Position numbers and translations under genes: made by a program. Source: Trichomonas vaginalis G3 (taxonomy: Eukaryota > Parabasalia > Trichomonadida > Trichomonadidae). Taken from it: 64,000 nt of DNA. The DNA is taken from positions 25,683,896 to 25,747,895 of the forward strand of contig NC_067206.1 in assembly GCF_026262505.1 (NCBI RefSeq), written 5' to 3'. Every line of letters starts with the position of its first letter. Within the stretch, counting starts at the first letter, position 1. Positions 10,407-19,517 of this stretch are shown piece by piece. Under the pieces are notes generated by a model, which worked only from the letters and a program-made list of their open reading frames with translations, was not told the origin of the DNA and did not search any database.

Positions 10407-11009
10407 ATGAACTTTCCACAAGGTTTAACATCGGATGAAAACATAACAACGATGAAATACATTAGATGTAGAAATGTTTATGTCATGGAGGATGAAAATA
10501 AAGTTAAATTCACTGCTCAAGATTTATATGAGAAGAAAGCAGATAAAACAGAGCTTCAAACATTAAAGACAGAAATACTTCAAACATTATATCCTATAGG
10601 CTCTATTTATACGTCAATGAACTCTACCAGACCAGAAACAGTTCTGGGTTTTGGAACTTGGACTCAAATAGTCGACAGGTTTTTGTATTGTGCAAACTCT
10701 TCAAAGGAAACAGGTGGAAGTAAAACGATTTCAGGTGAAAATTTACCTGCACACAGTCACTACATAGATTTAAGTACATCTCAAGCAGGTTGGCATAAGC
10801 ATAGATATTGGGATTGGTCAGCAATGACAAAAGGTAAAGGATATGATGTTAAAGACAACGTTAAGTTTGCTATAAATTGTTACTGGAGTAACACTGAGGG
10901 AGGAGGAAACCATACACATCGCGTTTCAGGATATACGCAAACAACGGGACAAAGTAAAGACTACATGCCACCATTTATGACTGTATTCGCATGGTATAGA
11001 GTTCAATGA
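10407..11009 (+). CDS. Phage-like fibre/tail-collar protein of Polinton A (short form)
   Basis: 200 aa. Residues about 35-55 hold a KKADKTELQTLK-type helical stalk motif like the KADK-YVD repeats of fibre B. From residue ~60 the protein is a tail-collar-type receptor-binding tip: YPIGSIYTSMNSTRP, VLGFGTWTQIVDRFLYC, GGSKTISGENLPAHSH, a second GGGNHTHRVSGY block and a C-terminal MPPFMTVFAWYRVQ. The His-x-His pairs are typical metal-binding positions of phage fibre tips. A tip of this kind suggests host attachment by virions of this family. The tip matches that of element C and differs from that of B. Confidence 0.75.
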   Translation: MNFPQGLTSDENITTMKYIRCRNVYVMEDENKVKFTAQDLYEKKADKTELQTLKTEILQTLYPIGSIYTSMNSTRPETVLGFGTWTQIVDRFLYCANSSKETGGSKTISGENLPAHSHYIDLSTSQAGWHKHRYWDWSAMTKGKGYDVKDNVKFAINCYWSNTEGGGNHTHRVSGYTQTTGQSKDYMPPFMTVFAWYRVQ

Positions 11010-11041
11010 ACGCTCAATGTTTGTAAAACAAACTTTAGAAC

Positions 11042-11069
11042 GGACTGAAAGTCCTGAGCTCAAAAGAGC
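11042..11069. repeat. Double-hairpin motif in spacer
   Basis: GGACT-GAA-AGTCC followed by GCTC-AAAA-GAGC. The same segment, with about 15 bp on each side, recurs after the right repeat array at 16196-16223. Confidence 0.7.
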
Positions 11070-11104
11070 GAACGGTATAATTTAACATTTTATTTTTATC
11101 ATAA

Positions 11105-11302
11105 ATGACAAAATTAATTAAGCCAACTATTTCTAAATTAATGATACCAATGAAATCATTTCATGGAGTACTTATCCCAGGTTCGTCACAATTAGCCGGG
11201 GCAAGTGTTGTGACTCAAGGTGGAACATTAGCGAATCCATTCAAATTATTAACTAAAGATGAACTTAATAAAATTTACAACAAAAATATATGTTTACGTT
11301 AA
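11105..11302 (+). CDS. Unidentified 65-aa protein, Polinton A
   Basis: A short frame beginning at an ATG that follows a TTTTTATCATAAATG-type leader seen before several genes of this family. The middle is small and hydrophobic (GSSQLAGASVVTQGG). No homologous frame was seen in B or C. It could be a fragment. Confidence 0.35.
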   Translation: MTKLIKPTISKLMIPMKSFHGVLIPGSSQLAGASVVTQGGTLANPFKLLTKDELNKIYNKNICLR

Positions 11303-11335
11303 TGTTTTCAGGTCATTCAATAATTAATTATTTTT

Positions 11336-11430
11336 GAAGAACTGAAGGGGTCACCAGGTCACCAGGTCACCAGGTCATTTCACTTCTCTGAAAAAATGTG
11401 ACAACATGACATTTTGACAACATCATGGGT
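11336..11430 (+). repeat. Single copy of the iteron-like unit (A type)
   Basis: GAAGAACTGAAGGGGTCACC, two further GGTCACCA steps, then the common TTCACTTCTCTG / ACAACATGACATTTTGACAA part, followed by TTATTCAATAATTAATTATT. Same orientation as the array at 12231. Confidence 0.8.
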
Positions 11431-11480
11431 TATTCAATAATTAATTATTTTTATTTTTTATTTTGTATGTAAGAACAGAA

Positions 11481-12146
11481 ATGTCAGTCGAAGCAAAAAC
11501 ATTCACGAACAAATCTAATGGTGAAACATTCACAAAAGGCACTTATAATGGTATTGAAGTCTTACGTAGAGACAAGGATGGTTACATTAATGCAACAAAG
11601 ATGGCAAGAGAAGCGGGAAGGTTAAACCATTTAAACAGATTTCTCAATAGTACTAAAATGCAGGAAATTCTTCAGTTTTGGATGAACGAATACGGTCAAG
11701 CCAAAAGTGGCTCAACCTCAAAACAAGCTTTTTATGAGCTTACTAAGGGTGTTATAAATGAATTCAAAGGTATTTACATACATCCTGACCTCGTTCATTT
11801 TGTTGCTGAATGGTGCTCTGTAAAGTATGCATTTTATGTCAAAGATATTATGGACTCCATAGACAAGAAAGTTCATGAGAAATTAGATGAAGAAGAACTC
11901 GAAGATACAGTAGAGAATGCTAAACATTTGTTTGAAGAAGAAGTTAGAAAAACGTGTGAAAAACAATTAGAACATGAACGTGAGAAATGTTATGGTTATA
12001 GAGATTCTTCATACGAACTAGACCAATGGGAACAAGAAGATTTAAAGAGAGAATTTAGAGAATATGAACTCGCTAAGATAGCATTAGAAACTGCAGAAAA
12101 GAAGTTAAAAGTTTGGGGTCGTTTTGTACAAAAATATTGTGAGTAA
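11481..12146 (+). CDS. KilA-N domain DNA-binding protein, Polinton A
   Basis: 221 aa from the ATG at 11481; an in-frame TTG upstream is not a credible start in a eukaryote. Residues about 20-125 form a KilA-N domain: GIEVLRRDKDGYINATKMAR, then LNRFLNSTKMQEIL, and the C-terminal IYIHPDLVHFVAEWCSVKYA. KilA-N is a DNA-binding fold of phages and large DNA viruses. Residues 130-215 are a charged coiled-coil (EREKCYGY, EQEDLKREFREYELAK). The gene sits between one iteron unit and a five-unit array, immediately before the primase-helicase. A role in binding these repeats is an inference. A near-identical copy is at 32339-33007. Confidence 0.85.
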   Translation: MSVEAKTFTNKSNGETFTKGTYNGIEVLRRDKDGYINATKMAREAGRLNHLNRFLNSTKMQEILQFWMNEYGQAKSGSTSKQAFYELTKGVINEFKGIYIHPDLVHFVAEWCSVKYAFYVKDIMDSIDKKVHEKLDEEELEDTVENAKHLFEEEVRKTCEKQLEHEREKCYGYRDSSYELDQWEQEDLKREFREYELAKIALETAEKKLKVWGRFVQKYCE

Positions 12147-12230
12147 ATGAACCATTTATTTTTATCATAAACGACCAAAAATATATGTTTACGTTAATGT
12201 TTTCAGGTCATTCAATAATTAATTATTTTT

Positions 12231-12800
12231 GAAGAACTGAAGGGGTCACCAGGTCACCAGGTCACCAGGTCATTTCACTTCTCTGAAAAAATGTGACAAC
12301 ATGACATTTAGACAACATCACAGGAGGAAGGCAGTTATGACTTATTTTTGAAGAACTGAAGGGGTCACCAGGTCACCAGGTCACCAGGTCATTTCACTTC
12401 TCTGAAAAAATGTGACAACATGACATTTAGACAACATCACAGGAGGAAGGCAGTTATGACTTATTTTTGAAGAACTGAAGGGGTCACCAGGTCACCAGGT
12501 CACCAGGTCATTTCACTTCTCTGAAAAAATGTGACAACATGACATTTAGACAACATCACAGGAGGAAGGCAGTTATGACTTATTTTTGAAGAACTGAAGG
12601 GGTCACCGGGTCACCAGGTCACCAGGTCATTTCACTTCTCTGAAAAAATGTGACAACATGACATTTAGACAACATCACAGGAGGAAGGCAGTTATGACTT
12701 ATTTTTGAAGAACTGAAGGGGTCACCAGGTCACCAGGTCACCAGGTCATTTCACTTCTCTGAAAAAATGTGACAACATGACATTTAGACAACATTTACGA
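12231..12800 (+). repeat. Iteron-like array, five 119-bp units (A type)
   Basis: Unit starts at 12231, 12350, 12469, 12588 and 12707. Each contains GGTCACCAGGTCACCAGG steps, then CATTTCACTTCTCTG, a run of six A, GTGACAACATGACATTTAG and CAGGAGGAAGGCAGTTATGA. Units are almost identical. The array lies just upstream of the primase-helicase and is inverted relative to the one at 15224. Confidence 0.9.
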
Positions 12801-12866
12801 AAATTTGATGCAGTCAAAAAATAAAGTTAGTTTTAAAATTATTTTTATTTTTTTATTCCTATATAA

Positions 12867-15179
12867 ATGACAGCAACAAACAACAACAGCAACTTTATCG
12901 TTTCTGATGAAAAAGTTATTGATTCATTAGTTGCGGAATTAGTTGTGGCAGAAACTAAAACCCTCAACGAAAGAATTGGTGAAAACAAGATTGATTTACA
13001 TAACTACCTCAAACATGATGGAGGAAGAGGAAGGAAAACTGGTACAGCTTTATTAGTAAATAAAATATCAAATTTAACGATTATAGATGTTGATATCAAT
13101 AAATCGTACAATGATGAACTTAAAGAAACAGTTAGAAAAGACATTTTATCAAAACTTTCGGAGAAAGATGTTATCGTTAAAACCGCATCAGGAGGTCTTC
13201 ACATTTATTGCAACACTAATTTCTTCTATTCAACCTCGAACAGAATGATTAAATGTTATTCCTGCAATGATTATGATATTGACATAATGACTTCTATGGA
13301 TGATTCAAAGCGTTCTTTAGTGGTTATGGCTGATTCAAGAGTTCGAAAGAATGCAACAGAACCAATCAATACATACTCATTCATTCGTGGAAGTTATGAT
13401 TCAACATTAACTAGAACAGTGAATGATATATTAAATGATTTGAATATTAAGGTAAGAGTTGAACAGAAGAGCGAAGAAATAAAGAGTATAATGAATGAAA
13501 ACAAAGATGTAAACATTGACGATAAACTAGCTCAGAGCATAGTTGATGGCATCTGTGATTTTGAAGTACATAATGATGGTGGAAACATGAATTTAGAAAA
13601 AGAAATAACATTATTCACACTGTTTCAAGCTATTAATTCGTTACCTAATCATTTAATTAATGAAGCATACGATAACGTTTATAACTTCTGCAGTTTAACA
13701 GAAAATGCAAAAAGTAATTTTGATAAAGCACGTAATAGATATGCACATTTAATGACTTCTCCATTTGTTTTAGTGAAGATTCTAAAACTATATCAAAAGG
13801 AATATTATGATGAATATGTTTTACCTTTATTACGTAAGCCAAAAATAACATTTGATATCAAACTTGATGACTCGTTTTTGATAACAGATATTAGACGCAA
13901 GGCTGAAAATCATCAGTATAAAAACAGTTCTGAAGTAATTGAGGATTTATCACGTGTAATCCGTTTTGTAGATTGTGGAAACAAATATTTCATTCAGAAA
14001 GATTACAACATACACGACAAAATGAATCAAATATCATTTGTTCTTCAATCAAACATGAAAGAGTCACTCAAAATGATTAAATTATTTAAAGAAGAAGGTA
14101 AAACCATAACAGCATGGGATGTACTACTAAATCAATTGTCTTCATTAACCGTTAAGGGTGTTTGCTTTAAATCTGATTCCCCAGATGTTTTCTCAACGTT
14201 TCAGGGTTATAAATACAACATTCTTGAAAAGCCTGATTACTCAAAAATTGAGATGTTTATGAATTTCATTAAAGAAGCCATTTGTGATAATAACGACGAA
14301 GTGTATAAATACCTTCTCGGCTGGATTGCATCAATGATTCAACATCCTGGAATCAAGAATGAAACAGCAATTATTTTGAAAGGACTTCAGGGAACAGGTA
14401 AAAACAGATTTACAGATATTATTTCTGAACTTCTCGCTGGTTATTCATGTAAAAACATTACTGAAATAAGTGAGCTAACGGGTAATTTCAACTCAGTAGT
14501 TGAAAATAAAATGTTTCTTGTACTTAATGAACTCAAGAATGTAGGTGAAGACAGACTCGCAAACTTCAACGCTTTGAAATCAATTATAACGGATAATGAG
14601 ATTAGAATTAATGAAAAGAATCAACCCAGAAGAACTGCTCAGAATGTTGCAAACTTCATTTTCGTAACTAATAACGTTTACCCTGTCAAAATTGAAGTTG
14701 GAGACAGAAGATACGTAGTTTTAAGAGTTAATGGTAAATTCAAGGGTCAATTTGATTACTTCAAGAATTTGATGGATTCATGCACTAAGGAATTTTATGA
14801 TAACCTTTTAACATATTTTATGCAATATGACCTTTCATCATTTAATGTACGAATCATTCCGATGACTGAAGCCAAACAAGATTTAATTGAATTATCAACA
14901 AATCCTTTAGATGAATGGATAAATACACATTATGATGAATTATGTGCAGGTATGACGTGTAAAAATGCTCTATTCTGCAAACCATCAGACATGAAAGACA
15001 AAAACTTTCAAATGAGCATTAAGGATAAATGTGAAAGGAAACAAAGAAAAATAGATGGTAAACAAACATGGTATTATGTTTTGAAAGAAGAAATGAAAGG
15101 ATTATATAAACAAATTGAACCAAACGATAATGAGGAATCATTTACTGACGATGAAATACCTGTGAATGAGGCAGTATAA
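12867..15179 (+). CDS. Primase-helicase (AEP-like primase + superfamily 3 helicase), Polinton A
   Basis: 770 aa. The N-terminal part looks like an archaeo-eukaryotic primase: IIDVDI (residues ~73-78), TASGGLHIYC (~106-115) and DYDIDIM (~135-141). The C-terminal part is a D5-type superfamily 3 helicase: Walker A LQGTGKNR (~506-513), Walker B FLVLNELKN (~549-557) and motif C NFIFVTNN (~595-602), followed by GDRRYVVLRVNG. It would start and drive replication of the element, together with or instead of protein priming. It is flanked by inverted iteron arrays. This copy looks whole and is over 95% identical in protein to the B and C copies by eye. Confidence 0.88.
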   Translation: MTATNNNSNFIVSDEKVIDSLVAELVVAETKTLNERIGENKIDLHNYLKHDGGRGRKTGTALLVNKISNLTIIDVDINKSYNDELKETVRKDILSKLSEKDVIVKTASGGLHIYCNTNFFYSTSNRMIKCYSCNDYDIDIMTSMDDSKRSLVVMADSRVRKNATEPINTYSFIRGSYDSTLTRTVNDILNDLNIKVRVEQKSEEIKSIMNENKDVNIDDKLAQSIVDGICDFEVHNDGGNMNLEKEITLFTLFQAINSLPNHLINEAYDNVYNFCSLTENAKSNFDKARNRYAHLMTSPFVLVKILKLYQKEYYDEYVLPLLRKPKITFDIKLDDSFLITDIRRKAENHQYKNSSEVIEDLSRVIRFVDCGNKYFIQKDYNIHDKMNQISFVLQSNMKESLKMIKLFKEEGKTITAWDVLLNQLSSLTVKGVCFKSDSPDVFSTFQGYKYNILEKPDYSKIEMFMNFIKEAICDNNDEVYKYLLGWIASMIQHPGIKNETAIILKGLQGTGKNRFTDIISELLAGYSCKNITEISELTGNFNSVVENKMFLVLNELKNVGEDRLANFNALKSIITDNEIRINEKNQPRRTAQNVANFIFVTNNVYPVKIEVGDRRYVVLRVNGKFKGQFDYFKNLMDSCTKEFYDNLLTYFMQYDLSSFNVRIIPMTEAKQDLIELSTNPLDEWINTHYDELCAGMTCKNALFCKPSDMKDKNFQMSIKDKCERKQRKIDGKQTWYYVLKEEMKGLYKQIEPNDNEESFTDDEIPVNEAV

Positions 15180-15223
15180 AGTATGATTTGAATTTATTTT
15201 TGCCTTCCTCATTAATCCTCCTG

Positions 15224-16183
15224 TGTTGTCAAAATGTCATGTTGTCACATTTTTTCAGAGAAGTGAAATGACCTGGTGACCTGGTGACCTGGTGACCCCT
15301 TCAGTTCTTCAAAAATAATTAATTATTGAATAACCCATGATGTTGTCAAAATGTCATGTTGTCACATTTTTTCAGAGAAGTGAAATGACCTGGTGACCTG
15401 GTGACCTGGTGACCCCTTCAGTTCTTCAAAAATAATTAATTATTGAATAACCCATGATGTTGTCAAAATGTCATGTTGTCACATTTTTTCAGAGAAGTGA
15501 AATGACCTGGTGACCTGGTGACCTGGTGACCCCTTCAGTTCTTCAAAAATAATTAATTATTGAATAACCCATGATGTTGTCAAAATGTCATGTTGTCACA
15601 TTTTTTCAGAGAAGTGAAATGACCTGGTGACCTGGTGACCTGGTGACCCCTTCAGTTCTTCAAAAATAATTAATTATTGAATAACCCATGATGTTGTCAA
15701 AATGTCATGTTGTCACATTTTTTCAGAGAAGTGAAATGACCTGGTGACCTGGTGACCTGGTGACCCCTTCAGTTCTTCAAAAATAATTAATTATTGAATA
15801 ACCCATGATGTTGTCAAAATGTCATGTTGTCACATTTTTTCAGAGAAGTGAAATGACCTGGTGACCTGGTGACCTGGTGACCCCTTCAGTTCTTCAAAAA
15901 TAATTAATTATTGAATAACCCATGATGTTGTCAAAATGTCATGTTGTCACATTTTTTCAGAGAAGTGAAATGACCTGGTGACCTGGTGACCTGGTGACCC
16001 CTTCAGTTCTTCAAAATAATTAATTATTGAATAACCCATGATGTTGTCAAAATGTCATGTTGTCACATTTTTTCAGAGAAGTGAAATGACCTGGTGACCT
16101 GGTGACCTGGTGACCCCTTCAGTTCTTCAAAAATAATTAATTATTGAATAACCCATGATGTTGTCAAAATGTCATGTTGTCAC
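15224..16183 (-). repeat. Iteron-like array, eight and a bit 117-bp units, inverted (A type)
   Basis: Unit starts are at 15224, 15341, 15458 and then about every 117 bp. Sequence is the reverse complement of the upstream array type: TGTTGTCAAAATGTCATG, then TGACCTGGTGACCTGGTGAC and CTTCAGTTCTTC. Spacers are TAATTAATTATTGAATAACC rather than the GGAGGAAGG spacer of the left array. The last copy is partial and ends at the double-hairpin segment. Confidence 0.9.
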
Positions 16184-16195
16184 AAACTTTAGAAC

Positions 16196-16223
16196 GGACT
16201 GAAAGTCCTGAGCTCAAAAGAGC
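16196..16223. repeat. Double-hairpin motif, second copy in A
   Basis: GGACT-GAA-AGTCC then GCTC-AAAA-GAGC, embedded in a ~55-bp segment duplicated from 11030-11085. Element B lacks this segment at the corresponding place before the 54-aa gene. Confidence 0.7.
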
Positions 16224-16258
16224 GAACGGCATAATTTAAATTTTTATTTTTATCATAA

Positions 16259-16423
16259 ATGAATACCCCACAAGCTCAAAATTTACCACGAATCATAACA
16301 AGGGAGGAAACGATAAAAATGATGCGAGAACTTGCTAAAAATAACAAACCACTAAAATTGAGAAAATGTGGTTATGCAGTAATGATGGAAAGAGAGATGT
16401 TGTCGAAGAGGAATAAAAATTAA
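16259..16423 (+). CDS. 54-aa basic protein, conserved in A, B and C
   Basis: Reads MNTPQAQNLPRIITREET and ends in SKRNKN. Eleven of the last 25 residues are Lys or Arg. The leader TTTTTATCATAAATG contains TCATA, which fits the trichomonad initiator consensus TCAYW. Near-identical copies are at 36608-36772 (+) and 46705-46869 (-), always just outside the array flanking the primase-helicase. Conservation of such a short frame in three copies supports a real gene, possibly a small nucleic-acid-binding protein. Confidence 0.65.
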   Translation: MNTPQAQNLPRIITREETIKMMRELAKNNKPLKLRKCGYAVMMEREMLSKRNKN

Positions 16424-16636
16424 ATTTGGATAGAGTTTAAAAATTCATCTTTATTAAATTCATCTCTTCCAACCAATTTATTTATTCTATTAAATTCTTT
16501 TATTTTTGCTTCACTCAGTTTAATGATTGAACGGTAAGTTTCTAATTTTTCGATTATTTCTTTCCTCTCTTTATCGTTTTCAGTTCCATTAGTTTTATTG
16601 TTTTCAACCCCACCGCATTGCGGCTTCTTTTTGTAA
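16424..16636 (-). pseudogene. Remnant of a small charged helical protein
   Basis: The minus strand reads KKKPQCGGVEN, then EKLETYRSIIKLSEAK and ends NKDEFLNSIQI. The tail overlaps the convergent 54-aa gene end to end. Related sequence lies in B (about 36773-36890, minus) and in C (46425-46725, plus). The PQCGG codons coincide with a CCGC-AAT-GCGG hairpin. Function unknown; part of the fossil element. Confidence 0.45.
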
Positions 16637-16710
16637 TAGCATATTTCTGATTTAATATTAATTAAAAAATATATTTCATCACTTATATTCTAATTTTTAT
16701 TTAATGATAA

Positions 16711-17079
16711 ATGAAACCAATTTTAAAAATAAATGAAACAGAGGAGGAAGAAATAAATGAAAGTGGAAATGTTCAACAAAAAATAAACGTTGTTAAACCA
16801 ATTACTGAAATAAAAATTTTTTCATCTGTTGAAGAATTTAATGACTATTATGCTAATAATAAAAAATTATTTGAAGAATTGACAACGTGTAAATTGAATA
16901 AAATGTTTAAAGTTGATGGATTCAAAATTTCAAAAATAAAAGGAGTGGTTAGTTTGAAATCTATTCCTCAATCAAGAATCACCTCATTAATGAAAATTGA
17001 TGATTTAACAAAAAGAATAGAAGAGATTGAAGAAAGAATGAATCAAATAATTGATTTCATAAATTCAAATAATCATTAG
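16711..17079 (+). CDS. 122-aa coiled-coil protein, Polinton A
   Basis: Acidic N-terminal segment (INETEEEEINES), central KMFKVDGFKISKIKG block, and a C-terminal heptad region (LTKRIEEIEERMNQIIDFIN) likely to form a coiled-coil trimer or dimer. The gene lies near the right terminus here, and its homologues in B (22943-23310) and C (59017-59395) also lie near the same terminus. Role unknown; a capsid-associated or fibre-anchoring part is possible. Confidence 0.6.
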   Translation: MKPILKINETEEEEINESGNVQQKINVVKPITEIKIFSSVEEFNDYYANNKKLFEELTTCKLNKMFKVDGFKISKIKGVVSLKSIPQSRITSLMKIDDLTKRIEEIEERMNQIIDFINSNNH

Positions 17080-17204
17080 TTTCTAATTTCTTTTACTCGA
17101 TTATGACTCCATTGATTCCATTCATGATTTAAACAATTCTATAATTAATCGCGGAATATCTGACATCATCTATATATATAGCTTCTTTTATTTTTCATTA
17201 CATT

Positions 17205-17403
17205 ATGTATGGGTTGAGTGTAAATGTCTTACAATTTTGAAAATTTTTTAAATCTTGATTTATTCAAAAACGTAAGAATAAAAACCGTAAGAATCATACA
17301 TTTTTTACTTCATATGTTAAAAAAAATGATACAAAATCGTTCAATATTGTATGAATTCTTACGTTTACAAAAAAAGTCACACAACCCTTCCACATATACT
17401 ACT
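17205..17403. repeat. Right terminal inverted repeat of Polinton A
   Basis: From TGGGTTGAGTGTAAATGTC to the end CATATACTACT. The reverse complement matches the left end of C (37582-37780) over nearly all of its length and the outermost part of B. Termini starting AGTAGTATATG fit the Polinton habit of AG ends. The flanking base string after it is GTTTTG; no partner duplication can be seen because the left end is absent. Confidence 0.8.
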
Positions 17404-17825
17404 GTTTTGATACCTAAATAGGTACCCAAGATAATGCCTAAAAATAATGTTCTAATTTCTGAAGTTTACATGATCCTCCCGTCTGCACCCTTAAAGCAAA
17501 AATCTAAAAATCAAAAATTATTATTAGAATTTCTTTTGTTATTATAAAACGACATGTCATCACATATTCCACACACTAAAATAACGACAATTATCAAAAA
17601 AAGTTTTTCATAATATATCTTATATATCTTTTTATATAAAACAAAACACACACAGCATAAAGCTCAGAGGTCACTTGAAAAAGAAAATAATAATTTGATG
17701 AACTCTAAATAAAATAAAGTAGAGCAAAAAACAGAATTTTGAGGAAAATGAAAATTAAATTTGCTCAAAATTAGAGAAAAAGGTCGCATGAAAATCATAA
17801 TTTAATATCATGTAAAATGATATTA
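17404..17825. other. Host spacer, AT-rich, no gene seen
   Basis: AT-rich DNA between the end of Polinton A and the following inverted-repeat element. I see no coding features. Confidence 0.4.
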
Positions 17826-18967
17826 CTTAGGGATTTAAAAAAAAGTTCGCAAAATGGCGAATTGCGCCACTTCTAATTTTTTGGCGAATTCGCCATTTTT
17901 CAATTTCGAAACCATGTAAAAGGGTCTGATATTTTTATTTTGTGGAATTTTCGTTTTTTATTAATAAAGGGTCTAACATTTTTATTGGGTGGTAATCTTC
18001 ATGATTTTAAGATAGGGGCTATTATTTTTATTTTGGGATTATCGTTTTCCTCTTAATTTTACTTTACAAAATGGCGAAGACGTTAAGCACAATATTATAT
18101 TTCCAATTTTCTTATCAATTTGCAAAATATATTGAATGAATATATATATTATGACAATAAAGTTCATATTTGTTCATGATTAAAAATTATTTATGCTGAT
18201 TGCAAAATTAGCTTCTATTGATGTTAGTTTGTTTAAATCATAACAATTTATTCTCATACTAACTAAACAGAATAAATTTGAATTCAAAATAAGAACTTTA
18301 TGATTAAGTTTGTTATAAATTATTACTCACAACATAAACAGTTTTTATGTGCGCTTTAAGAAATGGTATGGTTTTAATATGAAAAATTTGAATGAAATAA
18401 ATTGTTGCCTTTTCCGTACACTCATACTTAATAATATTAATATTATTTGGGATCTATTCCTTTATGATATTGTGGAGGAATATATCTAAAATTAGATAAT
18501 ATTTGCAAATATTTAGGTTTTTCTCAATTATTCAGCATTTCTAATAATATAATTTACTTGTATAAAAAGATAATTGAAAAGAAGAAGAAATTATTCAATA
18601 TTATGAGATAAATAAAAGATATGACCGAGATTATCTAAAAAACACGAGAAGTCATTACAGTATTTGCATTGTACTGTATTAATATATTTGAAGTTATATG
18701 ATAAGTTTCCAAAAATAAGTATTGACGCCAATAATCTGTCAATTATTTACTTAAATTCAAAATAGTTATCATGAACATCATGACTATACGTAATAAAGTT
18801 ATTAGCATACTGTAACTATTTGACATATGCAAAAATTATGAATGATTATAGCGAGAGTATGCATAATTTATGTCACTTTTTGAGTTCGCCGAATTCGAAA
18901 AAATCAGGCTGAGTTAGCGAATTTTCAGTAATTCGCTATTTGGCGAAACCGTTTTTAAATCCCTAAG
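17826..18967. mobile_element. Non-autonomous transposon with ~38-bp imperfect inverted ends
   Basis: The left end ACTTAGGGATTTAAAAA then GTTCGC matches, inverted, the right end GCGAAACCG then TTTTTAAATCCCTAAGT. The TAGGGATT core resembles hAT-type ends, but I see no clear 8-bp duplication at the flanks. The 1.14-kb interior is AT-rich, has no open frame, and contains internal palindromes such as TGGCGAATTCGCCA. Best described as a MITE-like DNA transposon. Confidence 0.65.
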
Positions 18968-19019
18968 TGTAAAATAACTAGAGTACTTGGAATAATTAGA
19001 AACGTAAAGATTTTATTTT

Positions 19020-19255
19020 TTTGATTCCAAACAGCTGAAACTAAGGAATTACCTGAATATGATGATATTCAAGAAAGCTACAGCAATAAGATTCCCAGTA
19101 GAATCCTAAAAACATGTTGTCAAAAGCTAATTACATGAAGATGCTGTTGAATCCGCTCCTTCACAGCATTTTCGACAAGAAAAAGTCAAACTAGAAGAGA
19201 GACAAACAGGGGAACCACTTAATGGCCTGAAATTCGATGATGGATAAGATTCATT
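19020..19255 (+). pseudogene. Decayed gene fragment in host spacer
   Basis: Protein-like segments in two plus frames: ETKELPEYDDIQESYSNKIP, ending at a TGA or TAA, then EDAVESAPSQHFRQEK and LEERQTGEPLNGLKFDDG ending at TAA. The composition is unlike the surrounding AT-rich DNA. It looks like the tail of an old host gene with a frameshift. No family recognised. Confidence 0.35.
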
Positions 19256-19517
19256 ATCCTATTAAATAAGATAAGATTTAAGCTCATATCCTACACGATT
19301 TTAGAAAAAACAAAAAATATCACGTAGCTTAAAGATTTTGATACATTTTGTCTAACAGAAGTGACTTTCGAAAACTTTAATGACATTGGAAAGAACAATT
19401 ACAATGAAATACTACAGAGTTTCTGCATGACAACTGTCATTTCCAGGATAAACACATTATTTAAGAGTCTTACATAAAATATTTATTCTACAACAATTAT
19501 ATTCAATACAATAACAC

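Larger units (their letters stand above)
10400..17403 (+). mobile_element. Partial Polinton A
   Basis: Contains a fibre gene, a 65-aa gene, KilA-N, primase-helicase, 54-aa gene, remnant of a small gene, coiled-coil gene and a right terminus ending in ACTACT at 17403, the reverse complement of AGTAGT at the left ends of B and C. The left terminus is absent, and no polymerase, integrase, ATPase or capsid part was found, so this is less than half an element. The genes that remain read cleanly, and the helicase is nearly identical to those of B and C, which suggests a young copy. Confidence 0.8.

Noticed and set aside
10407-11009. Bacteriophage contamination suggested by the tail-collar domain
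   Set aside because: The same tip is present in three Polinton copies with eukaryotic-type neighbours, trichomonad-like leaders and AT-rich codon use.
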